This document shows positions 45,594-55,877 of a stretch of 64,000 nt of DNA, piece after piece. The notes under the pieces were generated by a model. That model was given only the letters and a program-made list of their open reading frames with translations. It did no database searches and was not told the DNA's origin. Made by a program: the position numbers and the translations under genes. Source of the stretch: Crocinitomicaceae bacterium (GTDB taxonomy: Bacteria > Bacteroidota > Bacteroidia > Flavobacteriales_D > Crocinitomicaceae); contig JAQWHI010000013.1 of NCBI GenBank assembly GCA_029249445.1, forward strand, positions 124,001-188,000, given 5' to 3'. Each line of letters starts with the position of its first letter. Position 1 is the first letter of the stretch.

Positions 45594-47025
45594 AGGAACC
45601 TCGCAGCTCATTAAGACAGGGTGAAGACACTCTATAAATGTAACGGCCTTGTGCAAATTCAGTGACATCAAGAGTTACCAGTTTTGTCGCATTTGTTTTT
45701 GAATAAATGAGGTTTCCAACACCATCATAAATTTCGTAGAGGTAGTCGAGACAATCATTCCCCTCTTGCAGGTAAAAGTTCAATTGATCTACTGCGGGAT
45801 TCGGATATACTAACATTGACGATTCATTAGAACCCAAAAGCGGCTCGATGAGTCCATTTGATGAAAGCTTTATAAAGAAAATATCATCTCCGCCCATTCC
45901 AAAAGATTTAGAATTTCCAATAATAGCGCATCCTCCATCGGGCGTAGAGCGGATAAAATTGCCATAATCAGATGCCGATCCACCAAGTGTAAGAGACCAA
46001 ATTTCATTTCCTTGTAGATCGGTTTTAAGCACCGCTATATCGGTTTTAAACGTTAAGGTATCGGTGTTGGTTGTTCCAGCAATATAGATTGCACCGCTTG
46101 GATCAATGTCTAGTGAGCTACCGTAGTCAAACCCAATATTTCCGTAGTTTTTAGACCATAGTTCGTTTCCATTTGGATCAATTTTTAAAAGGTACATATC
46201 GAAACTCCCGAATCCCGCGCTTTGTGTTGATCCGATAACATAAAAATTGCCATTTGGACCTTGTTTTATTTGTCGACCTAGTTCATTTTCATTTCCACCG
46301 TACTGATTTTCCCATATTATTTCTCCGCTCGCACTGATCTTTGATATCAGAAGGTCAGAATGTGTATCTGTAAATTCGAAAGTTGAATATCGGTGAAATC
46401 CCGAATAGGTTCCTACTGCGAGAAATGATCCATCTGCAGTCTCGATAATATCGAAGGAATAATCTTTACCGGGTCCGCCAGCGTAGGCATGCCATTCTTC
46501 ATTTCCAAGTGGGTCTGTCTTCACAATATACATTTGCCCGAAACTAAATATGGTATCTGAGGTTGTAAACCCACATGCAATATAACCTCCATCTGAAGTT
46601 TGCTTTACAGAAAATATTTCTTCTCTACCGCTCCCACCAATATACTTCAGCCACGTGATTTCTCCTTCTGAATTTATTTTAGAAATGAAGCCATCAAAGG
46701 ACAAAAATCCACCGTCATATCTACTTCCTGCTATGATGTAGCCTCCATCCTTCGTTTGTTCGATGTGTTCGGGTATATCACTTCTCAGCGATCCCCAATT
46801 GCGTTTCCAAATTACATTTCCTTTTTCGTCGATATTGACCCAAGAAAAATCTTCAGAACTGTTTTCAGATGTACGCTCTGTGCCAAGCAAAACGTATCCT
46901 CCCAGTCCATTTGGAGCAAAGCAATAACCTATATCGTCATCAGTTCCTCCATGCGTGAAGGCTTCAACCTGTCCGCTGGCGCAAAAAGAAATCAATAGGT
47001 ATAACAAGACGAGGTTACATTTCAT
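45580..47025 (-). CDS. Secreted repeat (propeller-like) protein with T9SS sorting domain
   Basis: A 481-residue secreted protein. The start at 47025 gives the signal peptide MKCNLVLLYLLISFCASGQ; an upstream ATG at 47040 adds only five residues. Residues 25-390 are seven or eight repeats of about 50 residues with the pattern TSDGGYIACGFTTSD / IVKTDPLGNEEWHAYAGGPG, as in beta-propeller-like proteins of Bacteroidota. The last 75 residues are a type A T9SS sorting domain (LVYPNPAVDQLNFYLQ ... GSFIVH). Probably surface-exposed; binding partner unknown. The 3' ends of this gene and the metallophosphoesterase-like gene overlap by 14 bp. Confidence 0.85.
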   Translation of the reverse strand: MKCNLVLLYLLISFCASGQVEAFTHGGTDDDIGYCFAPNGLGGYVLLGTERTSENSSEDFSWVNIDEKGNVIWKRNWGSLRSDIPEHIEQTKDGGYIIAGSRYDGGFLSFDGFISKINSEGEITWLKYIGGSGREEIFSVKQTSDGGYIACGFTTSDTIFSFGQMYIVKTDPLGNEEWHAYAGGPGKDYSFDIIETADGSFLAVGTYSGFHRYSTFEFTDTHSDLLISKISASGEIIWENQYGGNENELGRQIKQGPNGNFYVIGSTQSAGFGSFDMYLLKIDPNGNELWSKNYGNIGFDYGSSLDIDPSGAIYIAGTTNTDTLTFKTDIAVLKTDLQGNEIWSLTLGGSASDYGNFIRSTPDGGCAIIGNSKSFGMGGDDIFFIKLSSNGLIEPLLGSNESSMLVYPNPAVDQLNFYLQEGNDCLDYLYEIYDGVGNLIYSKTNATKLVTLDVTEFAQGRYIYRVSSPCLNELRGSFIVH

Positions 47026-47070
47026 GGTGTAAATATACAAAGAAGCATCTCAGAATGGAAATATAAAATC

Positions 47071-47556
47071 TTAGCTAAGTTTCTTTTGCATCCAAAGGTT
47101 ACAGGCGAAATGACCTGAGTTTCCCATGGGGGTCTTGAGTGTTTCGTATCCCATTTTTCGATAGAGGTGAACAGCGCGATTTAGTTCTGGCATTGATTCG
47201 AGATAGATAGTTTCATATCCGAGAGTTTTGGCTTTCACATCGCATAACTTCATAAGTTGCCTTCCAATACCTTTCCCACGAAGTTCTTTTGATAGGTAGA
47301 GTTTAACCAATTCAACGCATCCATTTTTTAGACCAGTGGTAGGGTAGATACCACAGCCACCAAGAATGGTTTCATCGGATTCGACAACCCAATAAAATGA
47401 GCCTTTGGTTTGGAACAATTCAAATAGTGCATTTGTTGTTGGATCTGTATAAACAGTGCCCGGCTTGTTCATACCGTGTTCTGTTAAAATTGAACGAATC
47501 GTAGCTGCTATTTTGGGATTGTCTTTTTGCTCTATTTGACGAATTCTAATTGACAT
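47071..47556 (-). CDS. GNAT family N-acetyltransferase
   Basis: A 161-residue acetyl-CoA-dependent acetyltransferase. The start at 47556 (MSIRIRQIEQKDNPKIAATI) is the standard N terminus; the open frame extends 8 codons further. The acetyl-CoA loop is LSKELRGKGIGRQLMKLC, and the C-terminal ESMPELNRAVHLYRKMGYE is typical of the fold. The target substrate cannot be read. A TAACTTTG box lies 35 nt upstream on the minus strand. Confidence 0.9.
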   Translation of the reverse strand: MSIRIRQIEQKDNPKIAATIRSILTEHGMNKPGTVYTDPTTNALFELFQTKGSFYWVVESDETILGGCGIYPTTGLKNGCVELVKLYLSKELRGKGIGRQLMKLCDVKAKTLGYETIYLESMPELNRAVHLYRKMGYETLKTPMGNSGHFACNLWMQKKLS

Positions 47557-47591
47557 TGTTTTTTGCTTATTGTGCGTCACAAATACACGAC

Positions 47592-47599
47592 CAAAGTTA
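47592..47599 (-). promoter_or_regulatory. Candidate -7 box of the GNAT gene
   Basis: Minus strand TAACTTTG, an exact TAnnTTTG match 35 nt before the ATG. Confidence 0.4.
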
Positions 47600-47628
47600 G
47601 GATATTTACATCGATTGATTTTTAAATT

Positions 47629-49269
47629 TTAATTATCCATCAAGTCAATTTGCTTGAGGTTTTCAACACGATTCCGTGCCAAAAATTCATCAATCGTTTC
47701 AAAATGTTCAATGATCCGTTTGTTTTTGAATTCAAAAACTTTTTGTGAGAGTCCCTCGAGAAAATCCCGGTCGTGTGAAACTAAAATCAGCGTACCGTCA
47801 AATGATTTAAGTGCTTGCTTCAGTACATCTTTGGATTTTAGGTCCAGATGGTTGGTTGGCTCATCCAGAATTAGAACATTAACGGGCTCAAGTAATAATT
47901 TCACCATTGCGAGTCGTGTTTTTTCTCCTCCTGATAGGAAACTGACTTTTTTATCGATTGCATCTCCACCAAACATGAATCCACCGAGAATATTTTTCAT
48001 TTCTTTCCGCACTTCTCCCTCAGCAATATTGTCTACAGTCTCAAATACGGTTATGTTTTCATCCAGCAATGAAGCTTGATTTTGTGCGAAATAACCGACC
48101 TTTGCATTGTGTCCTAATTCGCAAGTTCCTTTAAAATCAATCTGTCCCATAATGGCCTTAATCATGGTGGATTTTCCTTCACCATTTCGACCAACAAATG
48201 ACACTTTCTCTCCTCTGGAAATGGACATGTTTGCATCTTTAAAGACGATATTTTCACCATATGATTTACTCATGTCTTTGACATGTATCGGTGTATCACC
48301 AGATCGTTCAGATGGAGGAAATCGAAGATTTAGTGATGAAGTATCAATTTCATCAATCTCCACCAGCTCAAGTTTATCAAGCATTCGTTTTCTTGAATTG
48401 ACTTGATTGGTTTTTGAGAATGTTCCTTTGAACTTATCGATGAATAATTTTGTATCTACAATAAACGCCTGTTGCTCTTTGTATGCTTTGATTTGAGCTA
48501 ATCTACGGTCTTCTCGCAATTGTAAGTAATGTGAATAATTTGCTTTGTAATCATAGATGCGTCCCATGGTGACTTCGATAGTTCTATTGGTAATTGTATC
48601 GATGAATGTTTTGTCGTGGGAGATCACGATTACGGCCTTGGCTTTGTTCATTAAAAAGTCTTCCAACCAAATGACAGATTCAATATCAATGTGGTTTGTA
48701 GGTTCGTCGAGCAGGACGAGGTCTGGTTTCTGAAGTAGAATTTTTGCTAATTCGATTCTCATTCGCCAACCTCCACTAAATTCATTCGTTTGACGTAAGA
48801 AGTCGCCTCGTTTAAACCCAAGTCCGAGAAGGGATTTCTCAACTTCAGCATCATAATTAATCTCCTCGATTGCGTAAAATTTTTCACCTAAATCACTCAC
48901 TTTAGTAATGATGTCCATGTATTCTTGAGATTCATAATCCGTTCGGGTTTCCAATTCTGAATTCAATCGATCCATTTCTGTTTTCATTTCAAAAATGCCT
49001 CCGAATGCTTTTGAGGCCTCTTCAAAGACAGTGCAATTATCTTCCGTTAGTAAATGCTGCGGGAGATAGGCAATAACTGTGTCTTCAGGAGACTGTATCG
49101 TGCCGCGAGTTGGAGCATTTACACCAGCAATAATTTTCATCATTGTAGATTTTCCTGCACCATTTTTACCCATCAAAGCGATTTTGTCATTTTCATTAAT
49201 GACAAAGTTTACATCGCTGAAGAGCGCTTCTCCGCCAAATTCAACTGCAATTCCGTTGACTGAGATCAT
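47629..49269 (-). CDS. ABC-F family ATPase
   Basis: A 546-residue soluble protein with two ABC domains and no membrane part, as in ribosome-binding ABC-F factors. First domain: Walker A MGKNGAGKST, signature EFSGGWRMRIELAK, Walker B LVLLDEPTNHID. Second domain: Walker A VGRNGEGKST, signature FLSGGEKTRLAMVK, Walker B VLILDEPTNHLD. The linker between them is rich in charged residues (LREDRRLAQIKAYKEQQAFI) as in the P-site tRNA interaction motif. Closest by eye to the YbiT type. A TACCTTTG box lies 17 nt upstream. The role is probably in rescue of stalled ribosomes. Confidence 0.93.
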   Translation of the reverse strand: MISVNGIAVEFGGEALFSDVNFVINENDKIALMGKNGAGKSTMMKIIAGVNAPTRGTIQSPEDTVIAYLPQHLLTEDNCTVFEEASKAFGGIFEMKTEMDRLNSELETRTDYESQEYMDIITKVSDLGEKFYAIEEINYDAEVEKSLLGLGFKRGDFLRQTNEFSGGWRMRIELAKILLQKPDLVLLDEPTNHIDIESVIWLEDFLMNKAKAVIVISHDKTFIDTITNRTIEVTMGRIYDYKANYSHYLQLREDRRLAQIKAYKEQQAFIVDTKLFIDKFKGTFSKTNQVNSRKRMLDKLELVEIDEIDTSSLNLRFPPSERSGDTPIHVKDMSKSYGENIVFKDANMSISRGEKVSFVGRNGEGKSTMIKAIMGQIDFKGTCELGHNAKVGYFAQNQASLLDENITVFETVDNIAEGEVRKEMKNILGGFMFGGDAIDKKVSFLSGGEKTRLAMVKLLLEPVNVLILDEPTNHLDLKSKDVLKQALKSFDGTLILVSHDRDFLEGLSQKVFEFKNKRIIEHFETIDEFLARNRVENLKQIDLMDN

Positions 49270-49286
49270 ACTATTAGTTTAAGCGG

Positions 49287-49294
49287 CAAAGGTA
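49287..49294 (-). promoter_or_regulatory. Candidate -7 box of the ABC-F gene
   Basis: Minus strand TACCTTTG, an exact TAnnTTTG match 17 nt before the ATG. Confidence 0.5.
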
Positions 49295-49356
49295 TGAATA
49301 CTTTCGTCCCTAAGAGTACTTGAGCCATTAGAATTGTCTTTCTGACTTGCATTGTT

Positions 49357-49974
49357 CTAGCGGTCTAAGAAGATTCTGTAGATTGGTATATCAGTATAAA
49401 TAAATTTTTGAAAAATCTCCTGTCCTCGATACGGTCTATACTTTGAAATTCGTTGTTGTTCGGTAGTTTTCACCGCGATCATAAAACCCTCTTTCTCTCG
49501 CCAAATACACTCATCGTTACAAAGTACGTTGTTGAATGATTTGGAGTTCGGATAGTGCGCCAAGAAATCATTTAAGTTCATGCCGACATGGACTTTTTCA
49601 TCAATGATATAATTGGAGTTTAGAATGAGGATTCCGCTGATTTCTTCATGTGCTCCATCCAACCAAATAAAGAACAGTGGCTCTCCATTTCGTATCACGT
49701 CATATCCATTTCCACCACCGTTAATGCCATACTTTATAGCCTCAACTTCTATAAACTCTGCAGTGGGATAAAGTTCGTTTATTTTTCCCCATTTCATGCC
49801 GAATTCTGGCATTGGAAATGTTTCAACAGATTCAATTGGTTCTATTTTCGACTCCGTATTTGTCGCCAATTCTGGATTGTTCACTTCATTAGAATCTGTA
49901 TTTTCTTGAGTCGGTGATGTACAGGCATTTAACACACCAAAGAGAAACAATAGACAAAGATATTTTGATTTCAT
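49357..49974 (-). CDS. Lipoprotein of unknown function
   Basis: A 205-residue lipoprotein with lipobox GVLNACTSP (Cys18). A low-complexity acidic linker (about 20-50, rich in Asn, Glu, Ser and Thr) leads to a globular part with FGMKWGKINELYPTAEFIEV, IDEKVHVGMNLNDFLAHYP and CNDECIWREKEGFMIAV, which contains a Cys pair. The GMNLNDF segment resembles DUF1131- or BamE-like 'G-M-x-x-x-x-F' motifs. No clear family. It is divergent from icmF. A TAACTTCG box (50019-50012, minus strand) lies 37 nt before the start. Confidence 0.75.
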   Translation of the reverse strand: MKSKYLCLLFLFGVLNACTSPTQENTDSNEVNNPELATNTESKIEPIESVETFPMPEFGMKWGKINELYPTAEFIEVEAIKYGINGGGNGYDVIRNGEPLFFIWLDGAHEEISGILILNSNYIIDEKVHVGMNLNDFLAHYPNSKSFNNVLCNDECIWREKEGFMIAVKTTEQQRISKYRPYRGQEIFQKFIYTDIPIYRIFLDR

Positions 49975-50042
49975 ACGCCAATATTCGAGGTTAATCCAGT
50001 TAAAATCGAAACGAAGTTAGTGATAAAATCATCCAAAATCAC

Positions 50043-50050
50043 TACCTTCG
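50043..50050 (+). promoter_or_regulatory. Candidate -7 box of icmF
   Basis: TACCTTCG, a one-base variant of TAnnTTTG, 34 nt before the ATG. On the opposite strand a TAACTTCG box (50019-50012) may serve the divergent lipoprotein gene. Confidence 0.35.
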
Positions 50051-50084
50051 CATGCCTATAAAGGCAGCGTGAATTATTTTTTTT

Positions 50085-53000
50085 ATGGAAAGAGTAAAGC
50101 CTTATATCCCTTCTAATAAAGTACGAATTGTGACTGCAGCATCCTTATTTGATGGTCACGATGCAGCGATCAATATTATGCGTCGAATCATTCAATCTAC
50201 GGGTTGTGAAGTAATTCATCTTGGGCATGACCGCTCTGTAGAAGAGGTTGTTAATTGTGCGATTCAAGAGGACGCCCAGGCTATAGCAATGACTTCATAT
50301 CAGGGTGGACACAATGAATACTTCAAGTACATGTATGATTTGCTGAAAGAGAAGGGAGCACCCCAAATAAAAATATTTGGGGGAGGAGGTGGAACCATTC
50401 TTCCATCAGAGATCGCGGAATTGGAAGCGCATGGAATTGAGCGCATTTATCATCCAGATGATGGAAGAGAGATGGGACTTCAAGGTATGATTAATGATCT
50501 TGTAAAGCGGTGTGATTTCCCTGTTGGAAATGACCTAAGTTCAGAATTGGATTACATCAAGGAAAAGAGTGCACCGAAGATTGCTCGCATCATCTCTGCG
50601 GCGGAAAATTTTGCAGTCGAATCAGAGGGTATTCTCTCCAAGATTTCTGATATGGCGAATGCTGTTGATGTTCCGGTTCTAGGAATCACTGGAACGGGGG
50701 GGGCTGGAAAGTCGTCATTGGTCGATGAGTTGGTACGTCGTTTCTTGGTCGATTTTAAAGATAAAACGATTGCTGTTGTCTCGGTGGATCCTTCAAAACG
50801 TAAAACTGGAGGAGCGCTTTTGGGAGATAGAATACGAATGAATTCGATAAAGAATGATCGTGTTTATATGCGTTCTTTGGCGACACGACAATCAAATCTT
50901 GCATTGTCCAAACACGTTGCCGAAGCAATTAACGTTTTAAAGGCTGCCGAATTTGATTTGGTGATCCTTGAAACTTCCGGAATTGGTCAATCAGACACTG
51001 AAATTTTGGACCACTCTGACACTTCATTGTACGTAATGACTCCAGAGTACGGAGCAGCAACGCAGCTGGAGAAAATAGATATGTTGGACTTTGCAGACGT
51101 TATTGCTTTAAATAAGTTTGATAAGCGTGGTGCATTGGATGCGCTCCGTGATGTCCGCAAACAATACCAAAGAAACCACAACAAGTGGGACGAAGATGTT
51201 GACTCAATGCCGGTATTTGGAACCATCGCCTCGCAGTTCAATGATCCAGGTATGAATACACTTTACAAAGTAATCATGGATACGCTCGTAGAAAAGGCAG
51301 GAGCAAATTTAAAATCCACGTTTGAGATTACTGAAGAAATGTCTGAGAAGATTTTTGTGATACCACCAGATCGTACAAGATATCTTTCAGAAATAACAGA
51401 GAACAATAGAGGATATGACAAATGGGTAAATGAACAAGTTGCTGTTGCCGATAAGCTCTGGGGATTGCAATCTTCCATGGAGGCAATCAAAGCATCTAAA
51501 GTAGATGACAAAGACCGCTTGGTAAAGGCATTACAGGAAACATTTGAGCAAGAGAAGTTGAACTTTGACCCGAGGAATTGGGCAACTTTGGAAGCTTGGG
51601 AGGACATACGTGCCACTTATAAGGAGCCAGTCTTTAAGTTCAAAGTTCGAGATAAAGAACTTTCCATTGAGACACACACTGAATCACTTTCACATTCAAA
51701 AATACCAAAGGTTGTTACACCGAAGTATACAGGTTGGGGTGATATTCTGAGATGGGTGCTTCAAGAAAATGTACCAGGAGCGTTTCCTTTTACGTCAGGT
51801 TTGTTCCCTTTTAAGCGAGAAGGAGAAGATCCTACCCGTATGTTTGCTGGGGAGGGCGGGCCTGAGAGAACAAATAAGAGGTTCCATTATGTGAGTTTGG
51901 GAATGCCAGCTAAGCGGCTCTCAACAGCATTCGATTCAGTGACATTATACGGTAATGATCCAGATACACGTCCTGACATCTACGGTAAAATTGGTAATAG
52001 TGGTGTTTCAATTTGTTGTTTGGATGATGCGAAAAAATTATATTCTGGATTTGACCTTTCAGATCCGAAAACTTCTGTTTCAATGACAATCAACGGTCCT
52101 GCTCCAATGTTGCTAGGATTTTTTATGAATGCTGCAATCGATCAAAATTGTGAGAAGTACATCAAAGAGAATGGTTTAGAAAAAGAAATTGAAGCCAAAA
52201 TTCAGGCGATATATCAGCAAAAGGGAACGGAGCGTCCAAGGTATCAAGGAAACCTTCCGGAGGGGAACAATGGTTTGGGATTGATGCTCCTTGGGGTAAC
52301 CGGCGATCAAGTACTTCCAGATAAAATTTATTCTGAGATCAAGAAGACGACACTCATGCAAGTTAGGGGTACCGTTCAAGCAGATATATTGAAAGAGGAT
52401 CAGGCACAAAATACCTGCATCTTTTCAACGGAATTTGCGTTGCGTTTGATGGGTGATGTTCAAGAATATTTCATCAATAACGGTGTTCGGAACTTTTATT
52501 CTGTATCTATTTCTGGGTATCACATTGCCGAAGCTGGTGCCAATCCAATTACACAATTGGCATTCACTTTAGCGAATGGGTTTACTTATGTTGAATACTA
52601 CCTGAGTCGAGGGATGGACATCAATGCATTTGGTCCAAATTTGTCCTTTTTCTTTTCAAATGGAATTGATCCGGAATATGCCGTAATTGGCCGCGTTGCA
52701 AGAAGAATATGGTCAAAAGCATTGTCCAAAAAATATGGTGCTAATTCAAGAGCTCAAATGTTAAAGTACCACATTCAAACATCTGGGCGATCACTTCATG
52801 CGCAAGAGATTGATTTCAATGACATTCGAACTACTCTTCAAGCGCTGTATGCTATTTATGACAATTGTAATTCTTTGCATACTAATGCTTATGATGAAGC
52901 GATTACTACGCCAACTGAGGAATCTGTGCGTAGAGCTATGGCAATTCAACTGATTATCAATCGAGAATTAGGTCTTGCAAAGAACGAAAATCCGCTACAA

Positions 53001-53465
53001 GGGTCATTTATAATTGAGGAAATGACTGATTTGGTTGAAGAAGCAGTGCTTACAGAGTTCGACAGAATCACAGAAAGAGGAGGAGTTCTTGGTGCAATGG
53101 AAACCATGTATCAAAGATCTAAAATCCAAGAGGAGTCGCTGTACTACGAGACCCTGAAACATACAGGTGAATTCCCAATTATTGGGGTGAATACATTTCT
53201 GAGTTCCAAAGGTTCTCCCACGATTTTGCCGAAAGAGGTTATTCGAGCAACAGAAGAAGAAAAAGAGTACCAAATTTCAATGTTGAAGGAATTGCATACG
53301 TCTTATTCGAAGGAGGCTGCTTTAGGAATTGATAACATCCAAAAGGCTGCGATTCAAAATGAAAATATGTTTGAGCAGCTCATGGAGGTTTGTAAGTATG
53401 CTTCATTAGGTGAGATTACAAATGCGTTGTTTGAGGTTGGTGGTCAGTATCGAAGAAACATGTAG
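50085..53465 (+). CDS. icmF: Fused isobutyryl-CoA mutase (IcmF-type, B12-dependent)
   Basis: A 1126-residue adenosylcobalamin enzyme interconverting isobutyryl-CoA and n-butyryl-CoA (or related acyl-CoAs). Order of domains: cobalamin-binding (1-140) with [10 protein letters not shown], whose His25 is the lower cobalt ligand; a MeaB-like GTPase chaperone (about 170-420) with Walker [13 protein letters not shown] and ALNKFDKRG; then the mutase substrate domain (about 560-1090) with [38 protein letters not shown]-like core and [23 protein letters not shown]. This order (B12, GTPase, mutase) defines IcmF and differs from methylmalonyl-CoA mutase. The exact substrate depends on active-site residues I cannot align here. 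Confidence 0.93.
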   Translation: MERVKPYIPSNKVRIVTAASLFDGHDAAINIMRRIIQSTGCEVIHLGHDRSVEEVVNCAIQEDAQAIAMTSYQGGHNEYFKYMYDLLKEKGAPQIKIFGGGGGTILPSEIAELEAHGIERIYHPDDGREMGLQGMINDLVKRCDFPVGNDLSSELDYIKEKSAPKIARIISAAENFAVESEGILSKISDMANAVDVPVLGITGTGGAGKSSLVDELVRRFLVDFKDKTIAVVSVDPSKRKTGGALLGDRIRMNSIKNDRVYMRSLATRQSNLALSKHVAEAINVLKAAEFDLVILETSGIGQSDTEILDHSDTSLYVMTPEYGAATQLEKIDMLDFADVIALNKFDKRGALDALRDVRKQYQRNHNKWDEDVDSMPVFGTIASQFNDPGMNTLYKVIMDTLVEKAGANLKSTFEITEEMSEKIFVIPPDRTRYLSEITENNRGYDKWVNEQVAVADKLWGLQSSMEAIKASKVDDKDRLVKALQETFEQEKLNFDPRNWATLEAWEDIRATYKEPVFKFKVRDKELSIETHTESLSHSKIPKVVTPKYTGWGDILRWVLQENVPGAFPFTSGLFPFKREGEDPTRMFAGEGGPERTNKRFHYVSLGMPAKRLSTAFDSVTLYGNDPDTRPDIYGKIGNSGVSICCLDDAKKLYSGFDLSDPKTSVSMTINGPAPMLLGFFMNAAIDQNCEKYIKENGLEKEIEAKIQAIYQQKGTERPRYQGNLPEGNNGLGLMLLGVTGDQVLPDKIYSEIKKTTLMQVRGTVQADILKEDQAQNTCIFSTEFALRLMGDVQEYFINNGVRNFYSVSISGYHIAEAGANPITQLAFTLANGFTYVEYYLSRGMDINAFGPNLSFFFSNGIDPEYAVIGRVARRIWSKALSKKYGANSRAQMLKYHIQTSGRSLHAQEIDFNDIRTTLQALYAIYDNCNSLHTNAYDEAITTPTEESVRRAMAIQLIINRELGLAKNENPLQGSFIIEEMTDLVEEAVLTEFDRITERGGVLGAMETMYQRSKIQEESLYYETLKHTGEFPIIGVNTFLSSKGSPTILPKEVIRATEEEKEYQISMLKELHTSYSKEAALGIDNIQKAAIQNENMFEQLMEVCKYASLGEITNALFEVGGQYRRNM

Positions 53466-53635
53466 TCGTAAAGTATTTGTTGGCCAATCTGTGTCGGGTT
53501 CGGTTTTCTAATTTGAGTAAAAAGAACCTGATTGACTTTCAAAATAATCGTATTTTGTATGCTCAATCAACAGAGATTCTTCAAAATGAGATACAAAACA
53601 CTTATTCGATTGTTGTTTGAACTTAAATTAAATAA

Positions 53636-55873
53636 ATGAAGTTTCTGTTCACATTTTTCGTACTGATTTCAGCCGCAACATCAAGTTCACAATGTCCGAT
53701 TATACCAACACCAGATCATTTTTCGGAACATACAGGTTTTTTTACATTCTCTGATACACTTTCTGTAAAAGCTGATGGATTGCCTGCAGGAGCGAAGGAC
53801 TACCTTTCTATGCATCTTTCAAAGCGTGCAATCACTCTTGTCGAGGTGGACGGTCGAGCAGATATTCAGTTTGAAGCGGTTGCCGGTAAACCAGATTTTT
53901 CATACAAAATCCATGTGGACAGCAATGCGGTCGTATCATTTTATACTCCAGAAGGCGCATTTTATGCAATGAATTCCTTTTTGCAGTTAATTCGTAATGA
54001 AAAGACGATTTACAAAATCCCAAAATGTAGTATTCGAGACCAACCAAAATTTGGATGGCGTGGGCTGCATCTTGACGTAAGTAGACACTTTTTTTCAGTA
54101 AAAGAAATCAAGAAATTTATTGATGCCATGGCGCTTTATAAATTCAATAAGTTCCATTGGCACTTAACAGATGATCAGGGATGGAGAATCGAAATAAAGA
54201 AATTCCCCAAATTGACTCAAATTGGAGCGTATCGCGACAGTACTGTAATCGGTCATTACTCCGATGAACCAAGAAAATATAAAGCACAACGCTATGGTGG
54301 ATATTATACGCAAGAGGAGGTACGAGATCTAGTTGCCTACGCCAAGCAGCGTTTCATTGAAGTAATACCTGAAATTGAAATGCCAGGACACAGTCGAGCC
54401 GCATTGGCAGCTTATCCCGAGTTTTCTTGTACAGGAAAAAAACAAGAGGTTCCAGGACTGTGGGGGGTATTCAATGATATCTATTGCTCAAAAGAGGAAA
54501 CGCTTCGCTTCATGAAAGATGTACTCACCGAAGTGTTGGAATTATTTCCTGCTGACTACATTCATATTGGGGGAGATGAAGCACCAAAATTTCAATGGGA
54601 ACATTGTTCGGCCTGTCAGAATGTAATGAAAATAAATGGTCTGGCTGACGAGCATGAGTTGCAGAGCTATTTTATTGGTGAAATAGATGCATTTTTAACG
54701 CAAAGAGGTCGGAAAATCATAGGATGGGACGAAATATTAGAAGGAGGACTTTCACCAAATGCTGCTGTAATGTCCTGGCGGGGAGAAAAAGGAGGTATTG
54801 AAGCTGCAAAGCAAAGCCATTACGTTGTCATGTCGCCAACGACTTATTGTTATTTCGATTACTATCAAAGTTCATACGATAGTGAGCCACTGGCCATCGG
54901 CGGATATCTCCCACTTGAGAAGGTGTATGACTACGATCCAATTCCTGATGAAATTCCAGAAGAATACAAGAAGTTCGTTCTTGGAGGTCAAGCAAACTTA
55001 TGGACCGAGTATATGTCAAGTATGGATCATGTGGAATACATGGCTTATCCAAGAGCGCTCGCATTAATTCAATCACTTTGGTGTTTTAATAAACCAGATT
55101 ACCGCTCTTTTTTAAAGGTTTATCTGCGTTTTCATGAGTCATATTTGAAATTAAATGACATTAATTTTGCTCGTTCCGTGCATTACCCAGATTTAAAAAT
55201 TGCTCGTGTAGAGGGAGGTATTGAACTTCAATTTTTGGGATCAAACGCGAATGAAATATTTACCGTTAAAAGAACTTCCATGGTTCAAGGAATACCGGAA
55301 AAAGTCACTAATTCAAATAGCGATAAACACATGTTGTTCTCGAAGAAGGCCCACGATCGCTTCGAACTGCTTTCCGATCAATTTGATGATACTTTAGTTT
55401 ATGATTTTTATACGACTAAAGATTTGGGTCGTGAGATTGAATTCATTACACCGCCGCATCCAAAATACGATCACAACGGTAGCTTGAACCTTGTAGATGG
55501 TGTCTGGAGTGGCGAGAAGTTCAAAGGAAGTGAATGGCTCGGTTTCAGAGACACAATTATTGAAATGATTGTTGAAATGAACGATTCAGATTTCGTTGAG
55601 GGACTTGAAATTGGATTTAAGGAAGACAATGGATCATGGATTTACTTGCCACATATTGTGCGTGTTTATGTTTCTGATGATAAAATTCAATGGAAGGAAA
55701 TTCTTCGAGGATTTGATATTCAATCGGGAATAAATAAGCTAAATTTCAAAAGAAGTGCAGCGAATTATTTTAAAGTGGAAATTAAACCATTAGATGCTAT
55801 CCCTTTTGGGAATGGTGGAGCAGGAACTCTTCCTTGGACATTTATTGATGAGATTCAATTTATTAGAAATTAG
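53636..55873 (+). CDS. Secreted beta-N-acetylhexosaminidase, GH20
   Basis: Releases terminal GlcNAc or GalNAc from chitin, peptidoglycan fragments or glycans. The 745-residue protein has a signal peptide ending near SSSQ, a GH20b domain (20-130), and the catalytic TIM barrel (135-500) with LHLDVSRHFF, HWHLTDDQGWRIEIKKFP, EIEMPGHSRAALAAYPE and IHIGGDEAPKFQW; Asp314-Glu315 are the catalytic pair. The last 170 residues look like a discoidin/F5-8-type carbohydrate-binding domain (DGVWSGEKFKGSEWLGF, VRVYVSDDKIQWKEI). cutC starts 4 nt later. Confidence 0.95.
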   Translation: MKFLFTFFVLISAATSSSQCPIIPTPDHFSEHTGFFTFSDTLSVKADGLPAGAKDYLSMHLSKRAITLVEVDGRADIQFEAVAGKPDFSYKIHVDSNAVVSFYTPEGAFYAMNSFLQLIRNEKTIYKIPKCSIRDQPKFGWRGLHLDVSRHFFSVKEIKKFIDAMALYKFNKFHWHLTDDQGWRIEIKKFPKLTQIGAYRDSTVIGHYSDEPRKYKAQRYGGYYTQEEVRDLVAYAKQRFIEVIPEIEMPGHSRAALAAYPEFSCTGKKQEVPGLWGVFNDIYCSKEETLRFMKDVLTEVLELFPADYIHIGGDEAPKFQWEHCSACQNVMKINGLADEHELQSYFIGEIDAFLTQRGRKIIGWDEILEGGLSPNAAVMSWRGEKGGIEAAKQSHYVVMSPTTYCYFDYYQSSYDSEPLAIGGYLPLEKVYDYDPIPDEIPEEYKKFVLGGQANLWTEYMSSMDHVEYMAYPRALALIQSLWCFNKPDYRSFLKVYLRFHESYLKLNDINFARSVHYPDLKIARVEGGIELQFLGSNANEIFTVKRTSMVQGIPEKVTNSNSDKHMLFSKKAHDRFELLSDQFDDTLVYDFYTTKDLGREIEFITPPHPKYDHNGSLNLVDGVWSGEKFKGSEWLGFRDTIIEMIVEMNDSDFVEGLEIGFKEDNGSWIYLPHIVRVYVSDDKIQWKEILRGFDIQSGINKLNFKRSAANYFKVEIKPLDAIPFGNGGAGTLPWTFIDEIQFIRN

Positions 55874-55877
55874 TTAA

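Noticed and set aside
47654-48406. Plus-strand frames inside the ABC-F gene
   Set aside because: The composition is Ser/Arg-rich as expected for antisense of a conserved gene; the ABC-F motifs on the minus strand are unambiguous.
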